64,000 bases of DNA from Microbulbifer hydrolyticus (GCF_009931115.1 NZ_CP047491.1:496001-560000); one strand, 5' to 3'; counted from the first letter of the stretch, positions 25,871 through 36,214 are shown. Notes: a model not told the origin generated them from the sequence alone. Numbers and translations are program-made.

Positions 25871-27883
25871 TCAGGCCTCTTTTGTTTCTGCGGCTTCGGC
25901 GGTGAAGTCGATCAGCAGGCTGCCACCATCCACCAGTTCACCGGTGGCGCAGAAGAACTGGTCGACGATACCGTCTGCGGGTGCGCGCAAGGTGTGCTCC
26001 ATTTTCATGGCTTCCATCACCAGCAGTGGCTGATCCCGTTTCACCCTGGTACCGGGCTCGGCGAGCAGGGTCACAATGGTGCCGTTCATGGGCGCTTCCA
26101 GTCCGTGGCCGGCTTCACTGGCTTCGCCGGTGTCCGGTGGCAGGATCCTGAAATCCACCTGTTCGCCGCTGATGAATACTGAGCCTTCATCGCCGCGGGA
26201 GACGCTGGTGTAATTCACCCGGCGGCCGTCGAGGATCGCCACGCTCTGCCCGTGGGGGCAATTGATCGTTCCGCTCTGGGCGTCGATGGCGGCGTCGCAG
26301 CGCCACTGCAGGCTGTCGCTATCGCCGGAAAAATGAATTTCGATTTCGCGACCGTGTACTTCCACCCTGCGGCTACGCCACAGGGTCAATCCATTGCGCC
26401 AGTTGTTGCCGCTGTGCCACGGCGAGAAGGGGTCGGCCCTCGGGGCGCTGCGATGCTGCGCGCGGGTTTCGCCGTGATGCAGGAACGCGGCAATACCGGC
26501 ACATTGCTGTGAGCGCAGTTGCTGTTCCTGCTGCAGAATTTCCTGTTCGTGGTCTTCGATAAAGTGAGTGGTCACACGGCCATTCACAAATGCGGTGTGA
26601 TTGACCACCCGGCGAAGGAATTCGATATTGTGGCGCAGGCCGGCGATCTGGTACTTCTGCAGCGCGCGGTCGAGCTTGCCGAGCGCTTCGCGGCGGTTGC
26701 GGCCATGCACGATCAATTTCGAAATCATCGGGTCGTAGTGCACGCTGATCTCGTCGCCGGTCTGTACGCCGGTGTCCACACGCACGGACTTGTCTTCGCG
26801 CGGGGGCTGGTGACGCAACAGTTTCCCGGTCGCGGGCAGGAAGTCGTTGTCCGGATCTTCCGCATAAATACGCACTTCAAATGCGTGGCCGATAATGTGC
26901 AGGTCGTCTTGCTCCAGTGGCAGCGGTTCACCGGCGCCCACGGCCAGCTGCCACGCCACCAGGTCCTGGCCGGTGATCATTTCAGTCACCGGGTGCTCCA
27001 CCTGCAGCCGGGTGTTCATTTCCATAAAGTAGAAGGCACCGCTGGCATCCAGCAGAAATTCCACGGTGCCGGCGCCCACATAGCCGATGGCGTGCGCGGC
27101 GCGCAGGGCCGCCTCGCCCATTTTCTTGCGGGTCTCAGTGGAGAGCCCGGGCGCTGGTGCCTCTTCCACCACTTTCTGGTGACGGCGCTGTACCGAGCAG
27201 TCGCGCTCGAACAGGTAAACGCCGTTGCCCTGTTTGTCACAGAACACCTGGATTTCCACGTGACGGGGATTGACCACGTAGCGTTCGATCAGCATCACAT
27301 CGTCGCTGAACGCGTTCTGCGATTCGCGTTTGGCGGCATCCAGAGCTGCGTGGAAGTCTTCCGGCTTGTCGACGCGGCGCATGCCTTTACCGCCACCACC
27401 GGCGGCGGCTTTGAGCAGTACGGGGTAGCCGATGCGGTTGGCGTGCCCTTCGAGAATGCCGGGATCCTGGTTGGTGCCATGGTAACCGGGTACCAGCGGA
27501 ACTTTGGCTTCTTCCATGATGCGCTTGGCGGCGGACTTGGAGCCCATGGCCTCGATAGCGCCAGCGGGTGGGCCGACGAAGATGATGCCGGCTTCTTCAC
27601 AGGCGCGGCAGAAGTGGGCGTTTTCCGATAGGAATCCATAGCCGGGGTGAATGGCGTCGGCGCCGGTCTGCTTGGCAGCGGCGAGGACCTTGTCGATGTC
27701 CAGGTAGGATTCTTTGGCCGGCGCAGGGCCGAGGCGGACGGCTTCGTCGGCCTGCTGGACGTGCAGGGCGTTGGCGTCTGCGTCTGAATAGACCGCAACG
27801 GTGGCGACGCCGAGACGGCGCGCAGTGCGGATAATACGGCAGGCAATTTCGCCGCGGTTGGCGATCAGCAGTTTGCGAATCAT
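25871..27883 (-). CDS. liuD: Methylcrotonyl-CoA carboxylase, biotin-carrying subunit
   Basis: A 670-aa protein with biotin carboxylase N-terminus ([58 protein letters not shown]) and a C-terminal biotinyl domain with [14 protein letters not shown], the Lys carrying biotin. With LiuB it carboxylates 3-methylcrotonyl-CoA to 3-methylglutaconyl-CoA. It is separated from liuC by a 196-bp gap that holds repeat copy B. Confidence 0.95.
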   Translation of the reverse strand: MIRKLLIANRGEIACRIIRTARRLGVATVAVYSDADANALHVQQADEAVRLGPAPAKESYLDIDKVLAAAKQTGADAIHPGYGFLSENAHFCRACEEAGIIFVGPPAGAIEAMGSKSAAKRIMEEAKVPLVPGYHGTNQDPGILEGHANRIGYPVLLKAAAGGGGKGMRRVDKPEDFHAALDAAKRESQNAFSDDVMLIERYVVNPRHVEIQVFCDKQGNGVYLFERDCSVQRRHQKVVEEAPAPGLSTETRKKMGEAALRAAHAIGYVGAGTVEFLLDASGAFYFMEMNTRLQVEHPVTEMITGQDLVAWQLAVGAGEPLPLEQDDLHIIGHAFEVRIYAEDPDNDFLPATGKLLRHQPPREDKSVRVDTGVQTGDEISVHYDPMISKLIVHGRNRREALGKLDRALQKYQIAGLRHNIEFLRRVVNHTAFVNGRVTTHFIEDHEQEILQQEQQLRSQQCAGIAAFLHHGETRAQHRSAPRADPFSPWHSGNNWRNGLTLWRSRRVEVHGREIEIHFSGDSDSLQWRCDAAIDAQSGTINCPHGQSVAILDGRRVNYTSVSRGDEGSVFISGEQVDFRILPPDTGEASEAGHGLEAPMNGTIVTLLAEPGTRVKRDQPLLVMEAMKMEHTLRAPADGIVDQFFCATGELVDGGSLLIDFTAEAAETKEA

Positions 27884-27930
27884 AGCTGGCTCTGTGTTTC
27901 GTGCTCTGATTTGAGTCTGTGGCGGCCGAT

Positions 27931-28030
27931 CACCGGGCGGAAGTTTTCAGGACCGCTGTGAATACATCCCTGTACGCTTCGTCGGCAACATCCCTGTTGC
28001 CGACGATCCTGAAAACTCCCACCCGGCGCC
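27931..28030 (-). repeat. Cloverleaf intergenic repeat, copy B (liuC-liuD junction)
   Basis: Outer arms about 27931-27952 and 28007-28030 match imperfectly over their full length, perfectly over the inner ten bases (GTTTTCAGGA/TCCTGAAAAC). Hairpin 1 has 12-bp perfect stems at 27979-27990 and 27995-28006; hairpin 2 is TACA/TGTA at 27963-27974. Read on the minus strand, the direction of the liu transcript, both tips are CAGGGATG, and hairpin 2 is followed by TATTCACAGCGG as in copies A and C. Confidence 0.9.
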
Positions 28031-28079
28031 CGGCCTTCGGATTAAATTTCAGTTCTTCGTAAGCTTCGCTTTGGCTTAA

Positions 28080-28877
28080 TTAATCTTCGCTGGTATTCAT
28101 CCAGCTCGGAGCGCGCTTCTCCAGAAACGCGCTCAACCCTTCCTGCCCTTCCGGGGAAACCCGAACTGCGGCAATCAATGCGCTGGTCTGTCCCTGCAGT
28201 TCCTCATTAATCACACGGTTGGACATGGACATCGCCAATTGCTTGGCCATGGTGACGGCGTTGGGGCCGTTGTCGACAATACTGTTCACCAGTTTCTGTA
28301 CCGTCAGATCCAGTTCACCTTCCGGAACCACCTCCGAGACCAGACCGATTTGCTGCGCGCACTCGGCGGAGAAGCGCTCGGCGGTGACGAAGTAGCGGCG
28401 CGCCTGGCGTGTGCCGATGGCATTGATCACGTAAGGGCTGATGGTGGCGGGTAACAGGCCGATTTTTACTTCGCTCAGGCAAAAGCTTGCGCGCTCGGAG
28501 GCGACCGCGATGTCGCAGCAGCTGACCAGACCTACGGCGCCGCCAAATGCGGCACCCTGCACCCGCGCGATGGTGGGCGCAGGAAACTGGTCGAGCTTGT
28601 GCAGCATGGCTGCGAGGGCGGCGGCGTCTTGACGATTCTGCTCTTCGCTGTAGTCCGCCATGCGCTTCATCCAGTTGAGATCGGCACCGGCGGAGAAGTT
28701 TTTTCCGTTGGAGGCAAGAATCAGCGCACGCACACCGCCACTGCGGGCGAGGTTGTCGAAGGTCTCGCCGAGCTGGCGAATCAGGTCGTCGTCGAAGGCG
28801 TTGTGAATTTCCGGACGGTTCAGGGTAACCGTCGCGACGCCTTCGCTATCGATTTCGCACAGCATTTTTTCGGTCAT
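28080..28877 (-). CDS. liuC: Methylglutaconyl-CoA hydratase
   Basis: A 265-aa crotonase-fold enzyme: VATVTLNRPEIHNAFDDDLI, GKNFSAGADLNWMKRMADYS, GAAFGGAVGLVSCCDIAVAS (oxyanion hole) and SEVKIGLLPATISPYVI. The DLNWMKRM run after the active-site Asp is characteristic of the leucine-pathway hydratase. It hydrates 3-methylglutaconyl-CoA to HMG-CoA. Cloverleaf repeats flank it on both sides. Confidence 0.92.
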   Translation of the reverse strand: MTEKMLCEIDSEGVATVTLNRPEIHNAFDDDLIRQLGETFDNLARSGGVRALILASNGKNFSAGADLNWMKRMADYSEEQNRQDAAALAAMLHKLDQFPAPTIARVQGAAFGGAVGLVSCCDIAVASERASFCLSEVKIGLLPATISPYVINAIGTRQARRYFVTAERFSAECAQQIGLVSEVVPEGELDLTVQKLVNSIVDNGPNAVTMAKQLAMSMSNRVINEELQGQTSALIAAVRVSPEGQEGLSAFLEKRAPSWMNTSED

Positions 28878-28926
28878 GGTGATTCCTTAAATTTGGCAAT
28901 AGCTACGAAGTCGGAAAGGTTCTGGT

Positions 28927-29022
28927 GCCGGTATTTGTTTGCTGGACCTTCAAAAACATGGATGTTTTTGCAGAGCCCCCAGGGATGGGTTTACGGCGTG
29001 TCCAGCAAACAAATACCGGCAG
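28927..29022 (+). repeat. Cloverleaf intergenic repeat, copy D1 (liuB-liuC junction)
   Basis: Perfect 21-bp outer arms at 28927-28947 and 29002-29022. Hairpin 1: CAAAAACA/TGTTTTTG at 28952-28971 around TGGA. Hairpin 2: CCCA/TGGG at 28979-28990 around GGGA, then TTTACGGCGTG. The GGA-bearing strand is plus, opposite to liu transcription. Arm sequence differs from copies A-C, but the layout and conserved tips are the same as D2. Confidence 0.9.
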
Positions 29023-29056
29023 CAGGACCCGCACCATACTATCCCCGTGCACAGAA

Positions 29057-30664
29057 CTACATTCGGAAGACCCCGAACTTGGTCTCCTCCGGCTCCTTGT
29101 GCGTCGCAGCCGCAAGGCATAATCCCAGCACGGTACGGGTGTCTTTCGGATCGATCACCCCGTCGTCCCACAGGCGCGCAGAGGCGTAATAGGGGTGTCC
29201 CTGGTGTTCGTAGTCGTCGATGATCGGCTGCTTGAACTTTGCGATTTCTTCTTCGCTCCAGTCCTCGCCGTTGGCCGTCATCTGGTCTTTCTTCACCTGC
29301 GCCAGCACGCCCGCCGCCTGCTCGCCGCCCATCACGGAGATGCGCGCGTTGGGCCACATAAACAGGAAGTTGGGATCGTAGGCGCGGCCGCACATACCGT
29401 AGTTGCCGGCACCGAAAGAACCGCCGATCAGAATGGTGATCTTCGGTACCTTGGCGGTGGCAACCGCAGTCACCATCTTCGCGCCGTGCTTGGCAATGCC
29501 GCCGGCTTCGTACTGCTTGCCCACCATAAAGCCGGTGATGTTCTGCAGGAACACCAGCGGGATATTGCGCTGCGCGCACAGCTCGATAAAGTGCGCGCCT
29601 TTCTGCGCACTCTCGGCAAACAGGATGCCGTTGTTGGCCACGATGCCCACCGGGTAGCCATGAATCCGCGCGAAACCGGTCACCAGGGTGGTGCCATACA
29701 TCGCCTTGAATTCATCGAACTCAGAGCCATCCACAACACGTGCAATAATCTCGCGCACGTCGAACGGCTGGCGGGCATCCTTCGGCACCACGCCGTAAAT
29801 GTCTTCCGGCGGGTAAATCGGCTCGATCGGCTTTTGTATATCCAGTCCCGGGTTCTTGACCCGGTTCAGGCGCGCAACGGAGTTGCGGGCAATCTCCAGC
29901 GCGTGGGTATCGTTATTGGCAAAGTGGTCCGAGACCCCGGACGTCTTGCAGTGCACCTCCGCACCGCCCAGCTCCTCTGCGGAAACCTCTTCACCAGTCG
30001 CCGCCTTCACCAGTGGCGGACCGGCAAGGAAAATCGTCGCCTGCTCCTTCACCATGATGGACTCATCCGCCATCGCCGGCACATACGCACCGCCGGCAGT
30101 ACAGCTGCCCATCACCACCGCAATCTGCGGAATATTTTTCGCAGACAGGTTGGCCTGGTTGAAGAAGATACGGCCGAAGTGTTCACGATCCGGGAACACA
30201 TCGTCCTGGCGCGGCAGGTTGGCACCGCCGGAATCCACCAGATAAATACACGGCAGATTGTTCTGCTCGGCAATTGCCTGCGCGCGCAGGTGCTTCTTCA
30301 CCGTCAGCGGATAGTAGGTGCCACCCTTCACCGTCGCATCGTTCGCCACAATCACACAGGGCTGTCCGGCCACGGTGCCGATACCGGTAAGAATACCGGC
30401 CGCCGGTACATCTTCGCCGTACACGTCGTGCGCCGCCAGCTGGGAGAACTCCAGGAAGGGACTGCCCGGATCGAGCAGGGTGTCGATGCGGTCGCGGGGC
30501 AGCAGTTTGCCGCGGGAAACATGCTTCTCCCGTGCGCGCTCGCTGCCGCCTTTGGCGATGGTTTCCAGCTTGTCCCGCAGGTCGTCGACGATCTTCTGCA
30601 TCTGTTCGCGGTTTTCCGCAAAGGCGGGATCGCGGGGATTAATCTTGCTTTGAATCTGATTCAT
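29057..30664 (-). CDS. liuB: Methylcrotonyl-CoA carboxylase, carboxyltransferase subunit
   Basis: A 535-aa carboxyltransferase: [76 protein letters not shown] and [20 protein letters not shown]. The split CoA-binding and biotin-binding crotonase folds of acyl-CoA carboxylases are both complete. Partner of LiuD. Flanked by repeats D1 and D2. Confidence 0.95.
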   Translation of the reverse strand: MNQIQSKINPRDPAFAENREQMQKIVDDLRDKLETIAKGGSERAREKHVSRGKLLPRDRIDTLLDPGSPFLEFSQLAAHDVYGEDVPAAGILTGIGTVAGQPCVIVANDATVKGGTYYPLTVKKHLRAQAIAEQNNLPCIYLVDSGGANLPRQDDVFPDREHFGRIFFNQANLSAKNIPQIAVVMGSCTAGGAYVPAMADESIMVKEQATIFLAGPPLVKAATGEEVSAEELGGAEVHCKTSGVSDHFANNDTHALEIARNSVARLNRVKNPGLDIQKPIEPIYPPEDIYGVVPKDARQPFDVREIIARVVDGSEFDEFKAMYGTTLVTGFARIHGYPVGIVANNGILFAESAQKGAHFIELCAQRNIPLVFLQNITGFMVGKQYEAGGIAKHGAKMVTAVATAKVPKITILIGGSFGAGNYGMCGRAYDPNFLFMWPNARISVMGGEQAAGVLAQVKKDQMTANGEDWSEEEIAKFKQPIIDDYEHQGHPYYASARLWDDGVIDPKDTRTVLGLCLAAATHKEPEETKFGVFRM

Positions 30665-30715
30665 AAAATCTTACGAAGTTGATTCGCGCTCAGCGCTCAA
30701 AAGTGAAGGCGCTGA

Positions 30716-30811
30716 TGCCGGTATTGGTTTGCAGGACCTTCTAAAACAGGGATGTTTTAGAAGAGCCCCCATGGATGGGTTCACGGCGTGTCCTGCAAAC
30801 CAATACCGGCA
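30716..30811 (+). repeat. Cloverleaf intergenic repeat, copy D2 (liuA-liuB junction)
   Basis: Perfect 21-bp outer arms at 30716-30736 and 30791-30811, near-identical to D1. Hairpin 1: TTCTAAAACA/TGTTTTAGAA at 30739-30762 around GGGA. Hairpin 2: CCCA/TGGG at 30768-30779 around TGGA, then TTCACGGCGTG. Oriented like D1, opposite to liu transcription. Between D1 and D2 stem bases co-vary, so pairing rather than sequence is conserved. Confidence 0.9.
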
Positions 30812-30863
30812 GCAGGGCCGCCACGGAACTTGCAGCGAAGCTCACGCGGACCCACATCTGAAC

Positions 30864-32033
30864 TTAGCGAGTCTCGTTAAACAGCTCGCGCCCGATCAGC
30901 ATACGACGGATCTCGGAAGTGCCTGCGCCAATTTCATACAGCTTGGCATCGCGCAGCAGGCGGCCGGTGGCGTACTCGTTGATATAACCATTGCCGCCGA
31001 GGGTCTGGATCGCCTGCAGCGCCATCTGCGTTGCGCGCTCCGCAGTAAACAGGATTACCGCCGCAGAATCCTTGCGTGAATCCTCACCGCGGTCACAGGC
31101 GCGGGCCACCGCATACAGATACGCACGGCTCGCATTCAGATCCGCATACATATCTGCAATCTTGCCCTGCATCAGCTGGAACTCGCCGATTGCCTTGCCG
31201 AACTGCTTGCGGTCGTGGATATACGGCACGACGACATCCAGGCATGCCTGCATAATGCCCACCGGGCCTCCAGACAAGATCGTGCGCTCGTAATCCAGGC
31301 CGCTCATCAGCACGCGCACGCCGCCATTCAGCTGGCCCAGAATATTTTCTTCCGGCACCTCGCAGTCCTCGAACACCAGCTCACAGGTGTTGGAGCCGCG
31401 CATGCCCAGCTTGTCCAGCTTCTGCGCCTGGGAGAAACCTTTGAAACCACGCTCGACAATAAACGCGGTAATACCGCCAGAGCTGACACCCGGCTCGGTG
31501 CGCGCATAGATCACATAAGTGTCCGCATCCGGACCGTTGGTGATCCACATCTTGTTGCCGTTCAGAATAAAACGGTCGCCTTTTTTCTCCGCCTTAAGCT
31601 GCAGGCTCACTACATCGGATCCGGAGTTCGGCTCGCTCATCGCCAGCGCACCCACATGCTCACCGGAGCACAGCTTTGGCAGATACTTCATCTTTTGCTC
31701 ATGGGTGCCATTCTTGTGGATCTGGTTTACACACAGGTTCGAGTGCGCGCCATAGGAAAGGCCGACAGAGGCGGAGGCACGAGAGATTTCCTCCATCGCC
31801 ACCGCGTGAGCCAGGTAGCCCATATTCGTGCCGCCGTACTCCTCATCCACGGTCATACCCAGCAGGCCCAGCTCGCCGAACTTTTTCCACATATCGGCGG
31901 GGAACAGGTTTTCTTCATCAATCTGCGCCGCGCGCGGGGCCAGTTCTGCCTGACAGAACTTGTAGACCATATCGCGCAGCATATCGATGTCTTCACCGAG
32001 GCCGAAGTTGAGAGTGGGGTAAGGAGTATTCAT
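30864..32033 (-). CDS. liuA: Isovaleryl-CoA dehydrogenase
   Basis: A 389-aa acyl-CoA dehydrogenase: [56 protein letters not shown], the isovaleryl-type [20 protein letters not shown] where Glu is the catalytic base, and [20 protein letters not shown]. It oxidises isovaleryl-CoA to 3-methylcrotonyl-CoA using FAD. First enzyme gene of the cluster, 59 bp after liuR. Confidence 0.95.
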   Translation of the reverse strand: MNTPYPTLNFGLGEDIDMLRDMVYKFCQAELAPRAAQIDEENLFPADMWKKFGELGLLGMTVDEEYGGTNMGYLAHAVAMEEISRASASVGLSYGAHSNLCVNQIHKNGTHEQKMKYLPKLCSGEHVGALAMSEPNSGSDVVSLQLKAEKKGDRFILNGNKMWITNGPDADTYVIYARTEPGVSSGGITAFIVERGFKGFSQAQKLDKLGMRGSNTCELVFEDCEVPEENILGQLNGGVRVLMSGLDYERTILSGGPVGIMQACLDVVVPYIHDRKQFGKAIGEFQLMQGKIADMYADLNASRAYLYAVARACDRGEDSRKDSAAVILFTAERATQMALQAIQTLGGNGYINEYATGRLLRDAKLYEIGAGTSEIRRMLIGRELFNETR

Positions 32034-32092
32034 GGCGTGCTCCGCTTTGAATCAGTCAGAGAGTTTGAAATTGTGGATGTTCAAGCTGTTGG

Positions 32093-32485
32093 TTAATCGG
32101 TCTGTTGTTTCAGCGCCGCCCGGGTGCGGGCGGTGGCCTCGTCCAGCTGGGACAGGACCTTCTCGATATCCCGCTGCTGTTGCAGCAATTGCTGGCGCTT
32201 GGAATCGATGCGTTCGAGGAGGCGGTTGAGCTGCTCGACATTGCCGTGGGCCGGGTCGTACATGTCGATGATTTCGCGGCTCTCGTCCAGCGAGAAGCCG
32301 AGACGCTTGCCGCGCAGGATCAGTTTCAGACGCACCCGGTCTTCCGGGGTATATACCCTTGTCTGGCCACGACGCTCGGGGCTCATCAGTCCCTTGTCTT
32401 CGTAAAAGCGGATAGTCCGGGTAGTAATCCCGAATTCCTGGGCCAGCTCGGAGATGCTGTAACTGTCGGCGGTGGTGCTGCTCAT
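32093..32485 (-). CDS. liuR: MerR-family regulator of the liu operon
   Basis: A 130-aa MerR protein: SYSISELAQEFGITTRTIRF then YEDKGLMSPERRGQTRVYT, GKRLGFSLDESREIIDMYD, and a C-terminal coiled coil with QLNRLLERIDSKRQQLLQQQ. LiuR controls branched-chain amino-acid and fatty-acid degradation genes in gammaproteobacteria. It opens the liu cluster and has a perfect palindrome 33 bp upstream, so autoregulation is likely. Confidence 0.92.
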   Translation of the reverse strand: MSSTTADSYSISELAQEFGITTRTIRFYEDKGLMSPERRGQTRVYTPEDRVRLKLILRGKRLGFSLDESREIIDMYDPAHGNVEQLNRLLERIDSKRQQLLQQQRDIEKVLSQLDEATARTRAALKQQTD

Positions 32486-32517
32486 GGGGCCATTCCTCAG
32501 ATCTGCCCGAAGTCTAG

Positions 32518-32545
32518 TTGACGTTTACGTTAACGTAAACGTCAA
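32518..32545. promoter_or_regulatory. 28-bp perfect palindrome, probable LiuR operator
   Basis: The half-site TTGACGTTTACGTT (32518-32531) is followed directly by its exact reverse complement (32532-32545). It sits 33 bp upstream of liuR and resembles the ACGT-rich LiuR motifs described in gammaproteobacteria. The outer TTGACG could also be the -35 box of the liu promoter. Confidence 0.8.
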
Positions 32546-32603
32546 TCTGGGCCGAATTGTGACCAAAACCTGAGAAATGGTTCTTCTATGATGGCGGAGA
32601 GGC

Positions 32604-32630
32604 CCTGTCCGGCGCTGATCGCCGGACAGG
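32604..32630 (-). terminator. 11-bp hairpin after hutH
   Basis: CCTGTCCGGCG (32604-32614) pairs perfectly with CGCCGGACAGG (32620-32630) over 5 nt. It lies 19 bp beyond the hutH stop. No T-run follows, so it may be a factor-dependent terminator or a 3' stabiliser. Confidence 0.55.
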
Positions 32631-32648
32631 AGAGGCGGTGGAGGGGGG

Positions 32649-34199
32649 TTACTGATTGCTCGGTAGCATTTCTGTGGCCAGATACTTACGGTAGTAAGCG
32701 CTCGCCAGCAGCTGCTTTGCTTCCTCGATATCCGGCGCGAAGTAGCGGTCCTTGTCGTAGAAAGGGACGCGCTCACGCAGCGCAGCCTTCGCGCTTTCCA
32801 GTTTCTCTGTGGTTTTCAGTGGGGCGCGGAAGTCCAGGCCCTGGCAGGCGGCCAGCAATTCCACCGCGAGAATGCCACAGGTATTGTCGGCCATGTCGCG
32901 CAGGCGGCGTCCCGCGAAGGTGGCCATAGAAACATGGTCTTCCTGGTTGGCGGACGTCGGCAGGGAATCCACGCTGGCCGGGTGCGCCAGGGATTTGTTC
33001 TCACTGGCCAGGGCCGCGCCGGTGACCTGGGCGATCATGAAGCCGGAGTTGACCCCGCCATTGTCCACCAGGAAGGGCGGCAGGCCGGACAGGTTGGAGT
33101 CGATCAGCAGGGCCATGCGGCGCTCGGACAGGGAGCCGATTTCCGCGATCGCCAGTGCCAGGTTGTCGGCCACCATCGCCACCGGTTCCGCGTGGAAGTT
33201 ACCGCCGGAAATAATGTCGGAATTTTCCGGGTTTTCAGTGTCGGTAAACACCAACGGGTTGTCGGACACGCCGTTGGCTTCCGCCAGCAACACTTCAGAG
33301 GCAAAGCGGATCTGTTGCAGGCAGGCACCCATGACCTGGGGCTGGCAGCGTAGTGAATAGGGATCCTGTACTTTTTCGCAGTCTTCGTGGGACGCGCCAA
33401 TTTCGCTGTGATCACCGAGCAGGTTGCGGTAGCTTCCGGCTACATCCCGCTGGGCCTGCTGGCCGCGGGCGGCGTGGATGCGATCGTCGAACGGGCGGCG
33501 CGAGCCCTTGGCGGCTTCCAGGGTTAGGGAGCCGGTCACTACCGCACCGGCGAACAGGTCTTCGGCGGAGAACAGGCCCTGTAGCGCAAAGGCGGTGGAT
33601 GCCTGGGTGCCGTTCAGCAGTGCCAGACCTTCCTTTGGCGCCAGTACCAGCGGGCGCATTTCCGCAAAGCGCAGGCCTTCGGCAGCGGACTTGCGCTCGC
33701 CATTGATAAAGCATTCGCCCTCACCCAGCAGTACCACGCTCATGTGCGCCAGCGGCGCCAGGTCGCCGGACGCGCCCACGGAACCTTTCTCCGGGATCGC
33801 CGGGTAGACACCGGCGTTGACCAGTTTGATCAGCGCTTCGATCACTTCCAGGCGGATGCCGGAAAACCCGCGGGCCAGGGAGTTGATCTTCAGCACCATT
33901 AGCAGGCGCACGGTGTCTTCACTCATGAAGTTGCCGGTGCCGGCGGCGTGCGACAGTACGATGGCGCGCTGCAGGGTTTCCAGGTCTTTCTTTTCGATAC
34001 GGGTGTTCGCCAGCAGGCCGAATCCGGTATTGATGCCATACACGGTGCGGCCCTGTTCCAGCACATCGGCCACGGTTTTGGCGGATGCTTCGATCGCCGC
34101 GTGTGCGTCACTGTTGAGGCTCAGTCGCACCGGTTCGCGGGCGACGCGGCGCAGTTGTTCCAGGCTCAGTTGCCCGGGAGTAATGTCCAGTTGGTACAT
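32649..34199 (-). CDS. hutH: Histidine ammonia-lyase
   Basis: A 516-aa enzyme of normal size. The MIO cofactor triad Ala-Ser-Gly is in [52 protein letters not shown] and [10 protein letters not shown] are family blocks. It deaminates histidine to urocanate. I chose ATG 34199 ([11 protein letters not shown]), 16 codons inside the longest frame, to match homologues. Located 82 bp after hutU on the same strand. Confidence 0.95.
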   Translation of the reverse strand: MYQLDITPGQLSLEQLRRVAREPVRLSLNSDAHAAIEASAKTVADVLEQGRTVYGINTGFGLLANTRIEKKDLETLQRAIVLSHAAGTGNFMSEDTVRLLMVLKINSLARGFSGIRLEVIEALIKLVNAGVYPAIPEKGSVGASGDLAPLAHMSVVLLGEGECFINGERKSAAEGLRFAEMRPLVLAPKEGLALLNGTQASTAFALQGLFSAEDLFAGAVVTGSLTLEAAKGSRRPFDDRIHAARGQQAQRDVAGSYRNLLGDHSEIGASHEDCEKVQDPYSLRCQPQVMGACLQQIRFASEVLLAEANGVSDNPLVFTDTENPENSDIISGGNFHAEPVAMVADNLALAIAEIGSLSERRMALLIDSNLSGLPPFLVDNGGVNSGFMIAQVTGAALASENKSLAHPASVDSLPTSANQEDHVSMATFAGRRLRDMADNTCGILAVELLAACQGLDFRAPLKTTEKLESAKAALRERVPFYDKDRYFAPDIEEAKQLLASAYYRKYLATEMLPSNQ

Positions 34200-34281
34200 A
34201 ATTTTTTCACCGAAATGAGGTTTACATCCGCCATGCCGGTTGTGCACGGCATGGCGGGAAGGAATTTGGAACCGTTGCGAA

Positions 34282-35955
34282 TCAGTCTTTCAGCATGGGC
34301 AGGTCGAGGCCCTGCTCGCGCGCACAGTTTTTGGCAATGTCGTAGCCCGCATCCGCGTGGCGCATGACGCCGGTGGCAGGGTCGTTCCACAGTACGCGAC
34401 CGATGCGCTTGGCGGCGGCCTCGGTACCGTCGCACACAATGACCACGCCGGAGTGCTGGGAGAAGCCCATGCCGACGCCGCCGCCGTGGTGCAGGGAAAC
34501 CCATGTGGCGCCGCTGGCGGTATTCAGCAGCGCGTTCAGCAGTGGCCAGTCGGAGACGGCATCACTGCCGTCGAGCATGGATTCGGTTTCGCGGTTGGGG
34601 CTGGCGACGGAGCCTGAGTCGAGGTGGTCGCGGCCGATCACCACCGGGGCTTCCAGTTCGCCGTTGGCGACCATCTCATTGAAGGCCTGTGCCAGGCGCG
34701 CGCGGTCTTTCAGGCCAACCCAGCAGATACGCGCGGGCAGGCCCTGGAACTGGATGCGCTCGCGCGCCATGTCCAGCCAGTTGTGCAGCTGCGGGTTGTC
34801 CGGGATCAGTTCCTTTACCTTGGCGTCGGTCTTGTAGATGTCTTCCGGGTTGCCGGACAGCGCCGCCCAGCGGAAGGGACCGATGCCTTCGCAGAACAGC
34901 GGGCGGATGTACGCCGGTACGAAGCCGGGGAAGTCGAAGGCGTTTTCCACGCCCACTTCGAACGCCATCTGACGGATGTTGTTGCCGTAGTCGAGGGTGG
35001 CGGCGCCGCGCTCTTGCAGTGCCAGCATGGCCTGTACCTGGATACCCATGGACTTCTTGGCCTCACGCACTACAAGTGCCTCATCCTGTTTGCGCATTTC
35101 GGCGGCCTGGGCCATGGTCCAGCCTTTCGGCAGGTAACCGTTCAGCGGATCGTGGGCGGAGGTCTGGTCGGTAACACAGTCCGGCAGGATGCCGCGCTCG
35201 ACGATTTCCGGGAACACGTCGGCGGCGTTGCCCAGCAGGCCGACGGAGATGGCTTCACCTTTTTCCATCGCTTCGTTGATCATTGCCAGCGCTTCGTCGA
35301 GGCTGGTGGCTTTCTTGTCTACGTAGCCGGTGCGCAGGCGGAAGTCGATGCGGGTTTCGTCGCACTCGACGGCGATCATGCAGAAACCGGCCATGGTGGC
35401 GGCCAGTGGCTGGGCGCCGCCCATGCCGCCGAGGCCACCGGTGAGTACCCATTTGCCTTTGGCTTCGCCGTCGAAGTGTTTACGCGCGACTGCGGCGAAG
35501 GTTTCGTAGGTGCCCTGGACGATGCCCTGGGAGCCGATGTAGATCCAGGAGCCGGCGGTCATCTGGCCGTACATGGCCAGGCCTTTTTTATCCAGCTCGT
35601 TGAAGTGTTCCCAGTTGGCCCAGTGGGGGACGAGGTTGGAGTTGGCGATAAGGACGCGGGGGGCGTCGGCGTGGGTTTTGAACACGCCCACCGGTTTGCC
35701 GGACTGGACCAATAAAGTTTCGTCGTCCTCTAAACGTTTCAGCACTTCGACGATTTTGTCGTAGCACTCCCAGTCGCGCGCGGCGCGGCCGATGCCGCCG
35801 TAGACAACCAGGTCTTCCGGGCGCTCGGCGACGTCCGGGTGCAGGTTGTTCATGAGCATGCGCAGGGGTGCTTCGGTAAGCCAGCTTTTGGCGTTCAGTT
35901 TGGTGCCGGTGGGTGCGGCAATCTTTCGGCTGGGGTCGTGGCGTTTATCGGTCAT
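34282..35955 (-). CDS. hutU: Urocanate hydratase
   Basis: A 557-aa NAD-dependent urocanase: [71 protein letters not shown] and [20 protein letters not shown]. It converts urocanate to imidazolonepropionate. ATG 35955 has GAGG about 6 nt upstream. Probably transcribed from the hutC side; the gap to hutC contains repeat copy C. Confidence 0.95.
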   Translation of the reverse strand: MTDKRHDPSRKIAAPTGTKLNAKSWLTEAPLRMLMNNLHPDVAERPEDLVVYGGIGRAARDWECYDKIVEVLKRLEDDETLLVQSGKPVGVFKTHADAPRVLIANSNLVPHWANWEHFNELDKKGLAMYGQMTAGSWIYIGSQGIVQGTYETFAAVARKHFDGEAKGKWVLTGGLGGMGGAQPLAATMAGFCMIAVECDETRIDFRLRTGYVDKKATSLDEALAMINEAMEKGEAISVGLLGNAADVFPEIVERGILPDCVTDQTSAHDPLNGYLPKGWTMAQAAEMRKQDEALVVREAKKSMGIQVQAMLALQERGAATLDYGNNIRQMAFEVGVENAFDFPGFVPAYIRPLFCEGIGPFRWAALSGNPEDIYKTDAKVKELIPDNPQLHNWLDMARERIQFQGLPARICWVGLKDRARLAQAFNEMVANGELEAPVVIGRDHLDSGSVASPNRETESMLDGSDAVSDWPLLNALLNTASGATWVSLHHGGGVGMGFSQHSGVVIVCDGTEAAAKRIGRVLWNDPATGVMRHADAGYDIAKNCAREQGLDLPMLKD

Positions 35956-36052
35956 GGTTGCCTCGTCTATTTCCAAATTCTGTGGGTAACTTTGAATCGG
36001 ATTTTTTGGTTGGGCTTTTGGCCCAGAGTTTTAAATCAAATTTGTGGCGGCG

Positions 36053-36158
36053 GGTTACCGGGTGAAAGTTTTTGAAACCGCTGTGAATACATCCCTGTAC
36101 GCTGCGTCAGCGGCGTCCATGCCGCTGACGCTTTCAAAAACTTTCACCCGGCACCCCG
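36053..36158 (-). repeat. Cloverleaf intergenic repeat, copy C (hutC-hutU junction)
   Basis: Perfect 20-bp outer arms at 36058-36077 and 36132-36151. Hairpin 1 has 11-bp perfect stems at 36104-36114 and 36121-36131; on the minus strand its tip is CATGGACG. Hairpin 2 at 36088-36099 has tip CAGGGATG and is followed by TATTCACAGCGG. Oriented with hut transcription on the minus strand. It occupies most of the 259-bp gap between hutC and hutU. Confidence 0.9.
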
Positions 36159-36214
36159 CCTTCAATTCATACTTCTGTGCTTCGAATCCCGTCATCCCGG
36201 TAGCGGAGACGGGG

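Noticed and set aside
34624-35715. Long plus-strand frame of 363 codons inside hutU
   Set aside because: Antisense of a fully conserved urocanate hydratase; long shadows are common in GC-rich genes.
11245-36158. The dispersed repeats as a CRISPR array
   Set aside because: They are single, far apart, palindromic and of two arm subtypes, with no spacers or cas genes.
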